This document shows, in pieces, positions 11,444 to 22,919 of a stretch of 64,000 nucleotides of DNA. Position 1 is the stretch's first letter, and the number at the start of each line of letters is the position of its first letter. The DNA is from Deroplatys truncata (taxonomy: Eukaryota; Arthropoda; Insecta; Mantodea; Mantidae). The notes beneath the pieces are model-generated. The model was not told the DNA's origin and did not search any database. It saw nothing but the letters and a program-made list of their open reading frames with translations. A program made the position numbers and the translations under genes. Location of the stretch: NCBI GenBank assembly GCA_030765065.1, contig CM060989.1:37563501-37627500 (forward strand), in the 5' to 3' direction.

Positions 11444-13190
11444 ATGTGATATATTCACATTACTTTCTGTGGCCTCGTCGTTTATTAGTGGGTATATAAA
11501 TGTTCTTACTACAACTTATCTTTATATTTACTAAATTTTAATACAAATAAACTTTTGCAAAAATAGTTATATTACACATTTCGTTATAGACACAAAGAGA
11601 ACAGTTATGCCAAATGTTTAAGAACTGGACGCTATGTGCTGGTCTTAAAACTCCATACTGTTTCAATGGAATCGCGAGAAACAACTGAATAATCGCAGAA
11701 CTTTAAAAGAATGGCTAAGGATTTAAAAATTCGAACCATTATTAACGGAAATATTGGAGATGGCTGATGCCACGAAAAAGGTATTTGAAATAAACTGTAT
11801 GTTTTAAAGAGATCTACATTTATTGTGTAGTACGTTTTCGTCTATCGCCCTACGTTTACCGGTTATACAAGGCTATACAAAATTCCTTCCGAATGAAGAG
11901 GACTTCAAAGGCCACTCGCAGAAAATTCAAGATATACATATTGTCATATACTAAATATCTTTAAGATATTTTATATTAAGATATTGTAGCGGTTCCTACG
12001 TGGTATCTCCCCCACGATGACGTGCCACTATGCGTCGAGAACCCCACTAAGTTGATGATGATGGACCCGTAGAGACATGATGGATGCTGTATTACGTACC
12101 TGTAGGTCGTCTTGATACCTGTACTCTCGTGATGTATCATGTAGTTCTCTTAGACTGGAATCTGATGATCGTATATCTGCATTCTCGTGTATGTGTAGTA
12201 TGTTGTAATTATTATTTTATAATTATACCACGGCTGCTGATTTTAAGTCGGAGAGCAGTTGTGTGTTGTCAGGGTCAGGTATGGAGAATGTTAAACTTAT
12301 CCATACCTGAAATACATGCGTATTCTGTTAACTATTTCACTTGTATTTTACATAAACCACATGTAGATATTCACAATTCATTATTAACTTTGTCATGTTA
12401 AAATATGTATAACTGGTAGACTTTAAATACGTAGTTTTAGTGTCTATTAGAGACGAACTTATACACTACATTCCTGCTCGAACACTGACAAGCTTCTGTT
12501 AGCGTTCCTTTCAACCGTTTTCTTAGCGTACGTATTTGAATTATAGGTATGTAACAATGTACCTGATTGGTGCTACTACCTATTAACAGTTTGTTACATA
12601 TACACACATATATATATATACATATATATATATATTTACGGACTTCCATTGTCTTAATTATGAATTCAAGGTTCGTTACATGCTTACGTAGATGCCACTG
12701 CATTTCTCGTAATTTTTATTACTGGTTACATAGCTAACAATGGTCTTTCCCTCTCATATCACATTTCATAGGTTATAACGTTATATACTTGTTCTCTACC
12801 ATGTGTATGTTATAAATATATGTGTTTTTAACACCCTCTTAATTATTATACCTGCAATATTAGCAAAACATACATAACACATAAAACTTAGAACAAAATA
12901 TTAAAGAAAGACATTATTAATGTGTTGGTGCTGCGCAGCTGTGAATTAGATATCTTATTACATTAATGAGTTATCGTACTAGTTTGTCCGTGGCTAGTAC
13001 TGTATGTTGCTTCAGTATTTTGATAAAACTCCTTATAGCCATATTTTAAAATATCAAAAAGGTATAAAAGTTTTCCAAGTAAAATGTATTTTGGGGTAGG
13101 GGAATTTTCTTAATATCTTCGTATCACATCCTTGGAAGATACTGAACTTAAATACCAAGTTTTTGAGTTATACTGTTACAGTTCAAGTAA
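11444..13190 (+). repeat. Rep1 copy split by LTR-A1
   Basis: The left part runs from GATGTGATATATTCACATTACTTTC to 'taagatat' at 11984. The body resumes after the LTR at 13015 with 'gtattttgataaaactcc', matching the uninterrupted 'gatattttaatcaaaatcg' of other copies. The join shows that the LTR landed in an existing Rep1 copy. Confidence 0.75.
11985..13014 (+). mobile_element. LTR-A1, solo LTR (about 1030 bp)
   Basis: Starts TGTAGCGGTTCC and ends TTGCTTCA (TG...CA). It is collinear over its whole length with 57246-58189, both containing 'tattattttataattat', 'tttaaatacgtagttttag', 'gacaagcttctgttagcgtt' and a (TA)n run. Flanking bases GATAT and GTATT form an imperfect duplication. No internal gag-pol sequence lies nearby, so it is interpreted as a solo LTR. 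The chosen strand is the shared orientation and is arbitrary with respect to transcription. Confidence 0.7.
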
Positions 13191-14201
13191 AAACAAACTA
13201 AACATGCATTTACATACCAATCTGATGTGTATTCTTGACATTATCACTGAAGTTTACCATATAGTTGTTCTTGAATATATTCATTTGGCATTTTAAAATC
13301 TTAGTTGCTAAATTAAATGACAAAAATTTTGAATTGCGTTACGTAGAAAGAAGAGACGATTATACAGTTGACGTGTCCCGGCGTTTTCTAAACATTTTAA
13401 TTTTATTAGCATCATAATGTTTTGGAAATTGAACCACATTGTCAACGTTTTAATATGCGGCATTTCAAAAACTTAACATATTTGCATTTCATACAGAATT
13501 TATTGTGTTTTAGCATAATACCTGAACCTTCTAACAGCATTAATTTTGATCTAACGGATGAGAAAAAAACTGTTTGTCATGAATAGTTGACGATTCCTCT
13601 GAATTTTTTCCTTATTTCTCTCGGTGTTTATATTTCACAAGTTACACTGAAATGAAATTTTCAGGTGTTGTAAGTTAATTTTGTAAATATCGACATAAAA
13701 CAGTCGAAAATCAATACAATTGCAAACACGATCATTCTTGCCAAGGGGATTTCGCTTCGAAGATGCCCTTTTATCTGAATGTCAGCCAACATCGAAGATA
13801 TTAGATTACACTCCCAACGTCCCTGCGTTGTGGATTGTATATATCGTAAGGCACACGAGGGATTTGCGTCTCACGTCCAAACTGTGCACGACAGTATTCT
13901 CTACTACGCTGATACCTAAGATGTAGAAAATGTTGAGTTCGAACCAAGAGCTCGATGAAATATTCATTAAAATATAGAACCTTCGCCAAATTACATTTCT
14001 GATTTGTAGTTATAAGTTTAAGGTCTTGTGGCTTGCAGTTTAGTTGGGGGAACCTAAGTAAACTAATTGAAATGTGTGATTCGTTTCTTCGCATTGGCTC
14101 GTTAGTATTCAAAATCATTTTCTGATGTAAATATTAGATGTTGCATCATCAGCAAGTAGATAATCACGTGCGCGTTAGCCAATTTTAAAGCATTTTGTTT
14201 T
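13191..14201. other. Unannotated stretch
   Basis: AT-rich, short ORFs on both strands, nothing recognised. Confidence 0.4.
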
Positions 14202-15020
14202 ACTTTCTCTACGACGTACCTAGTGGGCAGAGAAGGTATTGCATTCCACCCAAAAATTCGATAACACATTTCACAGTAAATACATGTTTTGAGGCCTCTA
14301 AATCCAAAAAAAAGGTATTTGTAGTAAAAGGTCCATGTGTGTGTCAGTGAACAGCATAATTCAAAAACGAAACATCGGATAAATACCAAATTAAGTTCGG
14401 TATCTTCCAAAGATGCGACACAAAGACTTTCAAGAAAATCCTCTCACCCCAAACTTGCCTTTACATGGAACATTTCTTCGAAATTTTTGATTTTATAAAA
14501 AATGCCTTTAACGATTTTGATTGAAATACAATATGTATATTAAAGATATTTACTCGGAAAATGAAATGTATATTTTGAATTTTCTGGGAATAGCTTGTGA
14601 AAAGTCCCATTTATACCCCCTATAGGCAATGGTGTTAACTCGTATTCGCTTGTCGTTGGGATTTTAGTAAACATTTTGGGTTTTAATCATTAGATCATAC
14701 ACATTCACTCTCTGATTCATACTTTGTACCTCTGGGGAGGATGGGGAATAATCTTGACTAATGAAAAATTCTCACCTCCTGGGAATCGAACCCGGGACCT
14801 TTCATATAGCAGTGTATAATTTTGTATAACTGATAAACGTTAAGTGTTACACAGAAACGTACTGCGCAAGAAATGTAGATCGCTTTAAAGCACACAATTT
14901 ATTTTAAATAACTTTATTGTGGCATCAGCCATTTCCGAGATATATGTTATTAATTGTTCATGTTGTTCAATACTTAGCCATTATTTTGAAGTGCTGTCGA
15001 TTTTCAGTTGTTTCTCGCGG
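14202..15020 (-). repeat. Rep1 copy interrupted by SINE-4
   Basis: Begins ACTTTCTCTACGACGTACC and runs in standard block order. It is interrupted at about 14612 by SINE-4, resumes at 'tgtataactgataaacg' and breaks off in 'cagttgtttctcgcg'. Confidence 0.75.
14612..14815 (-). mobile_element. SINE-4, tRNA-derived, partial
   Basis: The minus strand has a B-box-like GGTTCGATTCCC followed by the same tail as 2641-2915, ending CCTATAGG. It lies at essentially the same internal position of its Rep1 host as the other copy. Confidence 0.6.
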
Positions 15021-15790
15021 TGGAGAAAAGATGGTGGTGTTGTGATGCAGGTTTACTATTGTTGAGGGAGTAGCCAGCAGTTTTGCCATTTTTGGAGGAG
15101 GAGCTAGTAGGTTTGCCTTTGGAGGAGCAGTTAATGTGGTTTGGGAGGGATAGTGAGTGGAGTTATGGTGATCTTAGATGCATGGAGATGTGAATTTGTT
15201 ATTGTTATTAAATAGGAGGCGAATTTTGAGTTTATGTAGGCTGGAGGTGGAGTTTGTGTTAGAATAAAATGGAGAATGTGAGGGAAGTGAAATGTTGTGG
15301 GGTAAAGTGCGTAGATATTTAGAGATAGAAGAAAGAAGGTTCAGTGTTTGGTTAAAAGAGGTAAAGGTTTAATATATAGTAATGCAATTTAAAAAATGAT
15401 ATAAAAATTTAAACCGAGATAATAGAAAATTAATATTGAGATTAAATAAAATGTTATGAGGTAAATAAATAAACTCAAATTTACAAATAAAGATAAGAAT
15501 GAATTAAATAAAATATTTAATTACTATAAATTAAATAACTATTAGGAGAACAATGGAATGTTATAGGTAGATAACTTTAACTTTATAAAAAAGAATTTAA
15601 TTAAGGAAAATTTTAAATAAAATATAAATATAAATAAACTTATTAAAATGATTAGTAGTTTAGTAGAAGGTTTCGTGATGGCTACCAGTACATTTTTTCC
15701 GGTGAATATAGTTAAATAGGAGTAGATAGTAGCTGGCTACCAGTGGCTAAGTTTGCTGTTTCCAGCAAGTGTAGATAAATATAGAATTTA
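15021..15790. other. Strongly C-depleted tract on the + strand
   Basis: Over 15241-15660 I count about 15 C in 420 bases, while G remains frequent in the first part. The left part (15021-15370) is G+T/A-rich ('ggaggaggagctag', 'ggaggtggag') and the right part is almost pure A/T. No ORF or repeat is recognised. The boundary on the left is abrupt, directly after Rep1 sequence. Confidence 0.6.
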
Positions 15791-16044
15791 GTATTGCAAT
15801 ACTTTTTTACGCCTTTTATCTAATCTAATAATTTATATATTTCTTTCTTTTATATTTATTTATTATTATATTGTAGACATTGTGCAGTTTATAGTGATTT
15901 TATCTGAGAAAAAAAATTGATGAAATTTAAAATGTAAATGCGTTTGTGAGAATAAATGTAAAGTTTGAATGTATGTCCCGGTGTAGTAACCAAGGTGCCG
16001 GTATAGTATATTCAGATTTTATTTATTTATTTATTTTTGTTTCT

Positions 16045-16204
16045 CGGATCTCAAGAAAGAGTATGGGATTTTAAGGCCAGCGTATAGCGTCCAGTTCTAA
16101 AACATTTGTCGAAACGTGTATTTCCGGTGAAATATCGGAATTGAATTATTGGGTGGAATGAAATACTTCCTCTGCTTACTATAGGAACGTATTAGAGAAG
16201 GTGA
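16045..16204. repeat. Two joined Rep1 fragments in opposite orientation
   Basis: 16045-16107 is a minus-orientation interior piece ('aagagtatgggattttaaggcc', 'agcgtccagttct'). 16108-16204 is a + orientation 3' end ('cgtgtatttccggtgaaat', 'attagagaaggt'). The junction deletes the intervening half unit. Confidence 0.65.
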
Positions 16205-16947
16205 TAAATAGCAGAATGGACGTCTGATAATGATTTAATACCTCACTGGATTTTATCAAAACCCAGAAGGAAAATAAAGCATGTCACGCTCCATAGAGAT
16301 TCTACGGAGCATAAGATTCAATACACGATCTTCTACGTCGCGGGTCTTAAATAGGAAATCCAGAATCAGACAGCGCCTTCAAGAAGATCTTGGGAACAAA
16401 TATCCTGCTTTATCTTCCTGGCACTTGGAGTAGGCTATTGGAAACAGCTATAGAAAATTGGGGTCAGAACTCCATCAGAGAGAAGAAAGGAAAGCCAAGA
16501 AGTGTGCAGAATACAAAACCTATAAAGTTGCGCGATGAGAGAAACAGAACAACGCTTGCAGGAAACTGCTTCACTTAGAGGTAAAACTTGACTATGAGCC
16601 ACGCTTGTTATATGAATATGAACTTTACGCCAGAGACTCTTATCGATTTTAAGAACAAAAGAAAAGAATGCAGTTCATCCTTTCGGCCATTTGATCCATC
16701 CAAATGGGGTTTCAACACTTCCTTTCAATTCCAAGTTTGTTGACTAACTTCCCGAATAACTTCGTCTGAAATTTCATAATAAAATTTATCCTTTCTAAGG
16801 GAAATAGAAGCGTAGCTGTAATAAAGATAGATGGGTTTTGGCTTCTCCTTCATTCCCCTTTATTTCTGTATGAAAGGATTTTATTGTTTCACAATAATGA
16901 GGTAGTTTGCCTGTCTAAACAATTTTTAGAGTTGCCATAACTTTTTA
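16205..16947. other. Unannotated stretch with possible old coding remnant
   Basis: The + strand at 16390-16660 reads as broken coding-like sequence (for example KVARLE-like and RLLYEYELYARDSY in shifted frames). I cannot assign a family. No start, splice or repeat evidence. Confidence 0.2.
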
Positions 16948-17590
16948 CTTTCTCATTTACGTGCTTAAAGTAAGTATAGGAAGTATTGTATTCCACGCAA
17001 AAAAATCCATACTGAGATTGTATCGGAAATACATGTTTTGAAACATTCTGAACCCCCCAAAAATATTTTTAGAAAAGATCTGCGCGCGCGTGTGTGTTTG
17101 TGTAAAATTAAGTTTTATTTATGGACGCTCTTTAACTACTGTGGTCCTTAGTGTCCCACTCTATATTGGGTGTGAAAGAACCGCAATTTTGCTCAGAGGC
17201 CTTTTTATCAGGCTTGAAGTTCTTTCACGTGCCGTAAATCTACGACACGGGACCACCGGCTTTACTTCCCTTCCGAAGGAAGCCATGCTTGGGATTTTGA
17301 CGCCCGAAAAAATCCATCGCCCTCCGCCGGATTTGAACCCGCGATCTCGGGAACTAGAGGCTAGCATGCTAACCACTACACCACGGAGGATGACATGTGT
17401 GTGTATGTGTGAACAGCATAACTCAAACACCAATGTCCAATAAATACCAAACTTGGTATTCATATTTAGAGCCCTTCCAAACATGTGCAACAAGGATTTT
17501 TAGAAACTCCCGCACCCAAAATTACTCTTTACATGCAAGGTTTTAGCGATTTTTTATTTTATCCAAAACGAGTCTAACGATTTTGATTAC
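16948..17590 (-). repeat. Rep1 copy split by SINE-1
   Basis: The head 'actttctcatttacgtgc' and 'aagtattgtattccacgc' run to the 'gcgcgcgcgtgtgtgtttgtg' microsatellite. The SINE-1 copy intervenes, then 'atgtgtgtgtatgtgtgaacagcataac' and the body continue to 'gattacaatgtcata'. Confidence 0.7.
17100..17396 (-). mobile_element. SINE-1, tRNA-derived, inserted in Rep1 microsatellite
   Basis: On the minus strand it opens with a tRNA-like head (TGGTGTAGTGGTTAGCATGC; B box GGGTTCAAATCC) and shares the full body and tail with 7197-7468. It sits in the TG microsatellite of a Rep1 copy. The A/B boxes are consistent with an internal RNA polymerase III promoter. Confidence 0.8.
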
Positions 17591-17653
17591 AATGTCATAT
17601 TACTTTCTCTACCACGTATATAGTAGGTAGAGAAAGTATTGCATTCCATTTTT
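17591..17653 (-). repeat. Rep1 head fragment
   Basis: TACTTTCTCTACCACGTATA through 'gcattccatt', cut off by the next copy starting at 17654. Confidence 0.7.
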
Positions 17654-18555
17654 ACTTTCTCTACTACGTATAGTATGTAGGGGAAGTATTGTATTCCACC
17701 CAAAAATTCGATACCGAGATTTCACCGGAAATACATGTTTTGAGACCCCCTGAATCCAAAAAAAGGCATTTTTGGAAACATGTCCGTGTGTTTGTCTGTG
17801 TGTCTGTCTGTCTGTGAACAGCATAACTCAGAAACGAACAGTCGGATAAACACCAAACTTGGTATTTAGGTTCAGTATCTTCCAGAGATGCGACACGAAG
17901 GTTTTCAAGAAAATCCTCCCACCCCAGATTACCCTTTACATGGAACATTTTTTGAAAATTTTAATTTTCTCAAAAATGGCTAACGATTATGATTAAAATA
18001 TCATATGTTTAAGATATTTGCATGACAAATAAAATGTATATCTTGAATTTTCTGGGAATGTCTCCACAAGTATTCTTCATTGTGAACGACTTTTGCATAA
18101 CTGGTAAACCATAAGAGATAGACAAAATTTTACTACACAACAAATGTAGATCGCGTTAAAATACACAATTTATGTCATATACATTTTCTTTGTTGAGTGA
18201 ACCATTTTCGATATATTGCTTGTTATTCCCTTAAATTTTGCAATACTTATTTTCTAAAATGGGAATTCGTTATTCATTTTTTTGTCTTGGATATGCAAAG
18301 AGTATTAATCTGTGGCAAAGAGAATGGTGCTGCACCCAGCAACCAGCTATTAAGAGATATGTATGTCCTTAAAGGCTACTGTATTTCCATATTGCCCTTG
18401 TAAATATATATTCCCCTTACATCTACAAGAAAATTAGCAATAAGATAGAGTCTGCAAATGTTTATCTCGATTAACATGAAGTAGATGGAGAATAAGCGTT
18501 TGTAAAAATAGTTTGTACAAGAGTAGAGAAAGTAATGTGAGTGTAACACATCAGA
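17654..18555 (-). repeat. Rep1 copy, full length (902 bp)
   Basis: Runs from ACTTTCTCTACTACGTATAG to GTGTAACACATCAGA. It belongs to the subfamily with an extra block near the 5' end ('gcaaagagaatggtgctgcacc', 'tactgtatttccatattgcc') also seen at 29234-30207 and 60401-61348. Confidence 0.9.
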
Positions 18556-19295
18556 TTATTATAGAAACGGTCCACTTGTGTCTGTGAACAGCATAACTTA
18601 AACAGAAAAGTAGGATAAACACCAAACTTGGTATTTAGTTCAGTGCCTTCCAAAGTTGCTACACAGGATTTTCAAGAAAATTCTCCACCCCAAACTACCC
18701 TTTAGATGAAATATTTTTCGAAAATTTTCATTTGATAAAAGTGTTTCTAATGATTTTTATTAAAATACCATATATTAATGACATCTACTTCACAAATAAA
18801 ATGTATATCTTGAATTTTCTGGGAATAGCTTTTGAACTCCTCTTCACTCGGAAGGATTTTTGTATAATGTTATATAACTGATAAACGTTAAGCTATGGAC
18901 GAAAACGTACTACATAAGAAATGTAGAGCTCTTTAAAGTACATAATTTATTTCAAATAACTTATTTTGTGACATAAGCTATTTCCGAGATATCCGCTATT
19001 AATGGTTCAATTGTTCATTACCTGATCATTCTATAAATTCCTTTCAACATTCAGTTGTTTCTCGCGATTGCATGGAAACAGTATGCAATTTTAAGGTCAG
19101 CATATAGCGTCCAGTTCTTAAACATTTGACTATCGCTGTTCTCTTTGTATCTATGACAATATTTTAATGTAGCTATTTCTGCAAAGGTTTATTGGGATTA
19201 AAATGAAGTAGATATAAAAATCAGCTTTAGTAAGAATAGTTTGTATACTCACCAATAAGCAATAAGGATTGAGAAAGTCATGTTAATGTGACACA
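18556..19295 (-). repeat. Rep1 copy, old subfamily
   Basis: Starts in the microsatellite region ('gtgtctgtgaacagcataac') and ends 'gaaagtcatgttaatgtgacac'. It probably belongs to the host copy whose head is 17591-17653, split by 17654-18555. Confidence 0.7.
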
Positions 19296-20109
19296 TAAGA
19301 TATTATTAAATATATTTACATGGAAAATAAAACGGATATCTTGAATTTTCTGTGAGTAATCTGTAAAGTCTTCTTTCTGGATGACTTTTGCTTAATTGCT
19401 AAACTGTTCTTTTTGGATGATACAGACTGGGTAAGAGGAATCCGATACTTGTGAGAGAATGAGAAGATCTGGCCGGGTAGTTTTTGGGAGAGAGCCAAGT
19501 ACCGATATTGGCCATTAGGGCTTCGGGTATGCCGATTCTAGCGATACATGCAATCCAGTATAGATCTAAATCATTTGATGTACTATCACGAATACCAAGA
19601 TCATGTTCTGTTTCTAGAGTATTAGAGTGGCACGAATCTGTTAGAATAACATTCAGTGTTTGTATGATGAAAATTAGATTAATGATTAAGTCGGTTTCAG
19701 AACCTCACAAAGAGTTATCAAGAACATTCATTGATCTTAACTTCGTCATTTGGAGTATTAAACTCCAGCTTGATGGGAGCCTATTTTGATGCTGTTTTCA
19801 TATTGTTCACGTGCCAAGCACAAAGAACTGTTCGTAGTTATATGACAGAGCATGTAAAGATTTCTCGTAGATACAACATTTTTGGCCATGCGAGGTTTTT
19901 CTCTGCAATGGGATCGTATGTTATTTATTGTATCTTTTTCCTTAGAAAAAATGAACGTAGTAGTTTGCTGTATGATTACGTGGTCAGGGATTCTAATATG
20001 CATTATTACATTTAAAGTGTGCTATTAATGCTGTAGACGTCGCTCTTCTACCTACTGAACCGCATAGGCGTGTGGCTCACATATAAGAGAAGTTGCCTAG
20101 CAAGTTCGG
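19296..20109. other. Unannotated stretch
   Basis: Overlapping short open frames at 19484-20015 on both strands show no recognisable domain. No repeat match within the window. Confidence 0.35.
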
Positions 20110-20595
20110 CGTTCTGTCTGAATGGAGAGTTTGGTGTGGGAAGATTTTCTTGAAAATTTCATTTGAAATATATTGTGTGTTTTAAAGAGATCTACATTTT
20201 TTGTGTAGTTCGTTTTCGGCTATCGCTTAAACTTTACCGTTTATGTAAGATTATATAAATTTCCTTCCGAATGAAGAGGAATTCACCGGCTATTTATAGA
20301 AAATTCAGGATATACATTTTATTTGTCATGTAAATGTCGTTAATATATAGGATATTTTAAAATCAACCGTTATACCCTTTTTTCAGAAAATAAAAAGAAA
20401 TTCAGAAAATGTTATATAAAGGGTAGTTTGGTGTGTGGCATCTTTGGAAGGTACCGAACATAAATACCAAGTTTGGTACTTATCGGACATTTAATTTTTG
20501 AGTTATTCTGTTCACAGACAGACACACACAGCGAATTTTGAGTGGAATGCAATACTTCCTCCATCTACTCTGTATGTGGTAGGGAAATTAAAAAC
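20110..20595 (+). repeat. Rep1 rearranged fragment
   Basis: Contains Rep1 interior blocks ('gagatctacattttttgtgtag', 'gaatgaagagga', 'gaaaattcaggatatacatttt') and a 3' end 'gtatgtggtagggaaatt'. Part of the unit is duplicated or deleted relative to full copies. Confidence 0.65.
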
Positions 20596-20983
20596 ATGTC
20601 GGTGAAATACGATCTTTACACAGGTTTGTTCAGAAGAAACCATAGTTACTAGGCTTGTTACAAATGATTGGTAGGAATATTAGCTGTAGCCCATATAGGG
20701 GATCTAATATTAGATAAGCTGCGTGTCCATAAATTTTAGCTCAGGTTTTGACAGCAATGGCAGCATTAAGGTCATTATTACAATCACGGCCTTTATGATC
20801 TCAGATGTATTGATGTCAAATGGCACTTACCCCACCATGTATGCATATAGGATGAATATGAATGCGAGTAATCTCTCCAGCTTCCTGTAATACAGAGTGC
20901 TATTCTACGTGCATACACGATAACTAGAATATGTCCTAGCTATTAAACCATTTAATGTCATAAGTAGACGTCAATTGGTGTTT
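20596..20983. other. Unannotated stretch
   Basis: Nothing recognised. Confidence 0.35.
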
Positions 20984-21720
20984 ACTTCTTCTATCACGTA
21001 GTACATAGTAGGTGGAGAAGGTATTGCTTTTTAACAAAAAAATTGATACCGAGTTTTCATCACGATGTCCCTTGAATACAAAAAGGATTTCTAGAAAAAT
21101 GTCCGTGTGTTTAAATAGCATAACTCTAAAACGAAAAGTTTGGTATCTAGGTTCTTGAAAATCCCTCCAACACAAATTACCGTTTAAATGGAACATTTTT
21201 CGAAATGTTTGGCTTTCTAAAAATAGCTGTAACGAATTTGTTTAAAATACCATTATTATATGTCAGATAAAAATGTATATCTTGAATTTTCTGAATACAA
21301 CCTGTGAAATCCTCTTCAATGCGAAGGTATTTTGAATAATCATGTATTACTGGTAAACGTTCAGCGATACGTACAACACAAAAACTGTAGATCTCATTAA
21401 AAACACAATTTATTTCAAATAACGTTTTTTGTGTCATCAGCCATTTCCGAGATATCCGTCATTAATGGTTCGAATTATTCAATACATAGCCGTTCTAGGT
21501 TCCGTAAATTTTTAGCTTTTCTCACGATGTCATGGAAAGAGTATGGAATTTTAAGGCTAGCGTATAGCTTCCACTTCTTAAACATTTGATATCACTATTT
21601 CCTTTTAATATATTAGTAATGTGTAATGCAGCTATTTCCGGAAACGTTTATCTCGATCAAAATGAAGTAGATAGGAAAATAAACTTTGGTAAGAATAATT
21701 TATATACCCATTAATAAATG
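20984..21720 (-). repeat. Rep1 copy, old subfamily
   Basis: Degraded head ACTTCTTCTATCACGTA, shortened microsatellite, standard interior, ending 'tatacccattaataaatga'. A further short Rep1 piece at 21725-21781 continues to the LTR-D1 junction. Confidence 0.7.
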
Positions 21721-21781
21721 AAAATGGGCCAGAATTTTAGGAAAAGGATGTGTGTGTGCATAACTCAAAGAATAAAAATAC

Positions 21782-22238
21782 TGTTACATGCTGGGTAGAG
21801 ACCTAAAAGTTCACATGAAGATTAAATTAATTTCTAGTAACCAGCACGCACATTGAGGGGACGTATACTGACTTGGCTGCGGAGGACCGAAACATGGTGT
21901 GGAGGTAAAAGGAAGGCGTGGGTTTTTCACTGTACAAAATCCATAACACAAATCTACTTACATATTCCTAGATTTATTTCCCAGCCGTTTGGGGTTTCTA
22001 CATTATTAAATATGACATGTGAGAGGAGATGTCCACCGATCCAAAAGCCGGCTTGCACACGCGATCCGCTTCTCACGGAATCCTAACTAAGACAGTCACT
22101 CTATCCCCACCACTCCTGGCTAGCAAAACTAACAGCCAGAAGTGACATAAACAACAATGTGTCTGGTAATGACAATGTAGAACAAGAATATCTCTGGCAA
22201 CCATAATGAAAATGTAACCCTCAAATTATTAATACGCC
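21782..22238 (+). mobile_element. LTR-D1, LTR-like repeat (about 450 bp)
   Basis: Starts TGTTACATGCTGGGTAGAG. It shares 'ctaaaagttcacatga', 'gaccgaaac', 'ggaaggcgtgggttttt', 'gatttatttccca', 'gatgtccaccgatccaaa' and 'aattatta.tacgcc' with 62989-63430, and the same plan with the minus copy at 55290-55680. Rep1 sequence on both sides shows it is an insertion. Its LTR nature is inferred from the TGTTACA start and solo occurrence. The 3' end is not sharply defined. Confidence 0.55.
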
Positions 22239-22630
22239 TTAATATTAAACTTGATATTTAACTGCAGCATCTTCCAAGGATGCCACACGAAGATTTTCAA
22301 GGAGGTCTCCCTACACCAAACTAATGTTTACATGAATAGTTTTGATTTTGATTTTCTCAAAAATGGCTCTAACCATTTTGATTAAAATACCACATGTTTA
22401 AGGTATTTGCATAGCAAATAAAGTGTATATCTTGAAGTTTCTGGGAGTAGACTGTCAGGTCCTCTTTATTCTGAATGACTTTTGTATAAATGGTAAACAT
22501 TAGACAAAATCTTACGATAAAAACAGTGTGGATCTCGTTAAAGTATACACTTTATGTCAACCTTTTTGTGACTTTAACTATTTCGAGATATTCTTTATTT
22601 TGGTTTCAATCTTGATTTTAGAACTGTGCA
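22239..22630 (-). repeat. Rep1 fragment continuing after LTR-D1
   Basis: 'attaaacttgatattta', 'gcatcttccaaggatgccaca', 'gattttctcaaaaatggctct' and 'gcaaataaagtgtatatcttga' follow the standard minus order. Confidence 0.7.
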
Positions 22631-22919
22631 TGTAAAATAGAACTCCACTGCATGCGCGAAAAGTTAGACAGATACACACACCTCCTCCGTGCTAAATGTA
22701 GCATACATCACCTGTGAAGGGCAGTAGAATGCCAACTGAAGCTGCGGTGACGGCAGAAATGAAAACGAGTGTACAACTGATACTGAGAGACTAGGCAATT
22801 AAGGGACAGCTCTTTTATCGCAGTATACTACTATTAAATGCGCGTGCGTCAAAATTAGACATTCACTGAACTATTTGTTGTAGGAAAACTTTCACATGTT
22901 ATTTAAATTTGCAGATATA
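22631..22919. other. Short unannotated spacer
   Basis: No feature recognised between the Rep1 fragment and the mariner TIR. Confidence 0.3.

Noticed and set aside
12084-12401. 105-codon ORF as retrotransposon protein
   Set aside because: Lies within LTR-A1, which is noncoding; the homologous stretch in LTR-A2 is not open in the same way.
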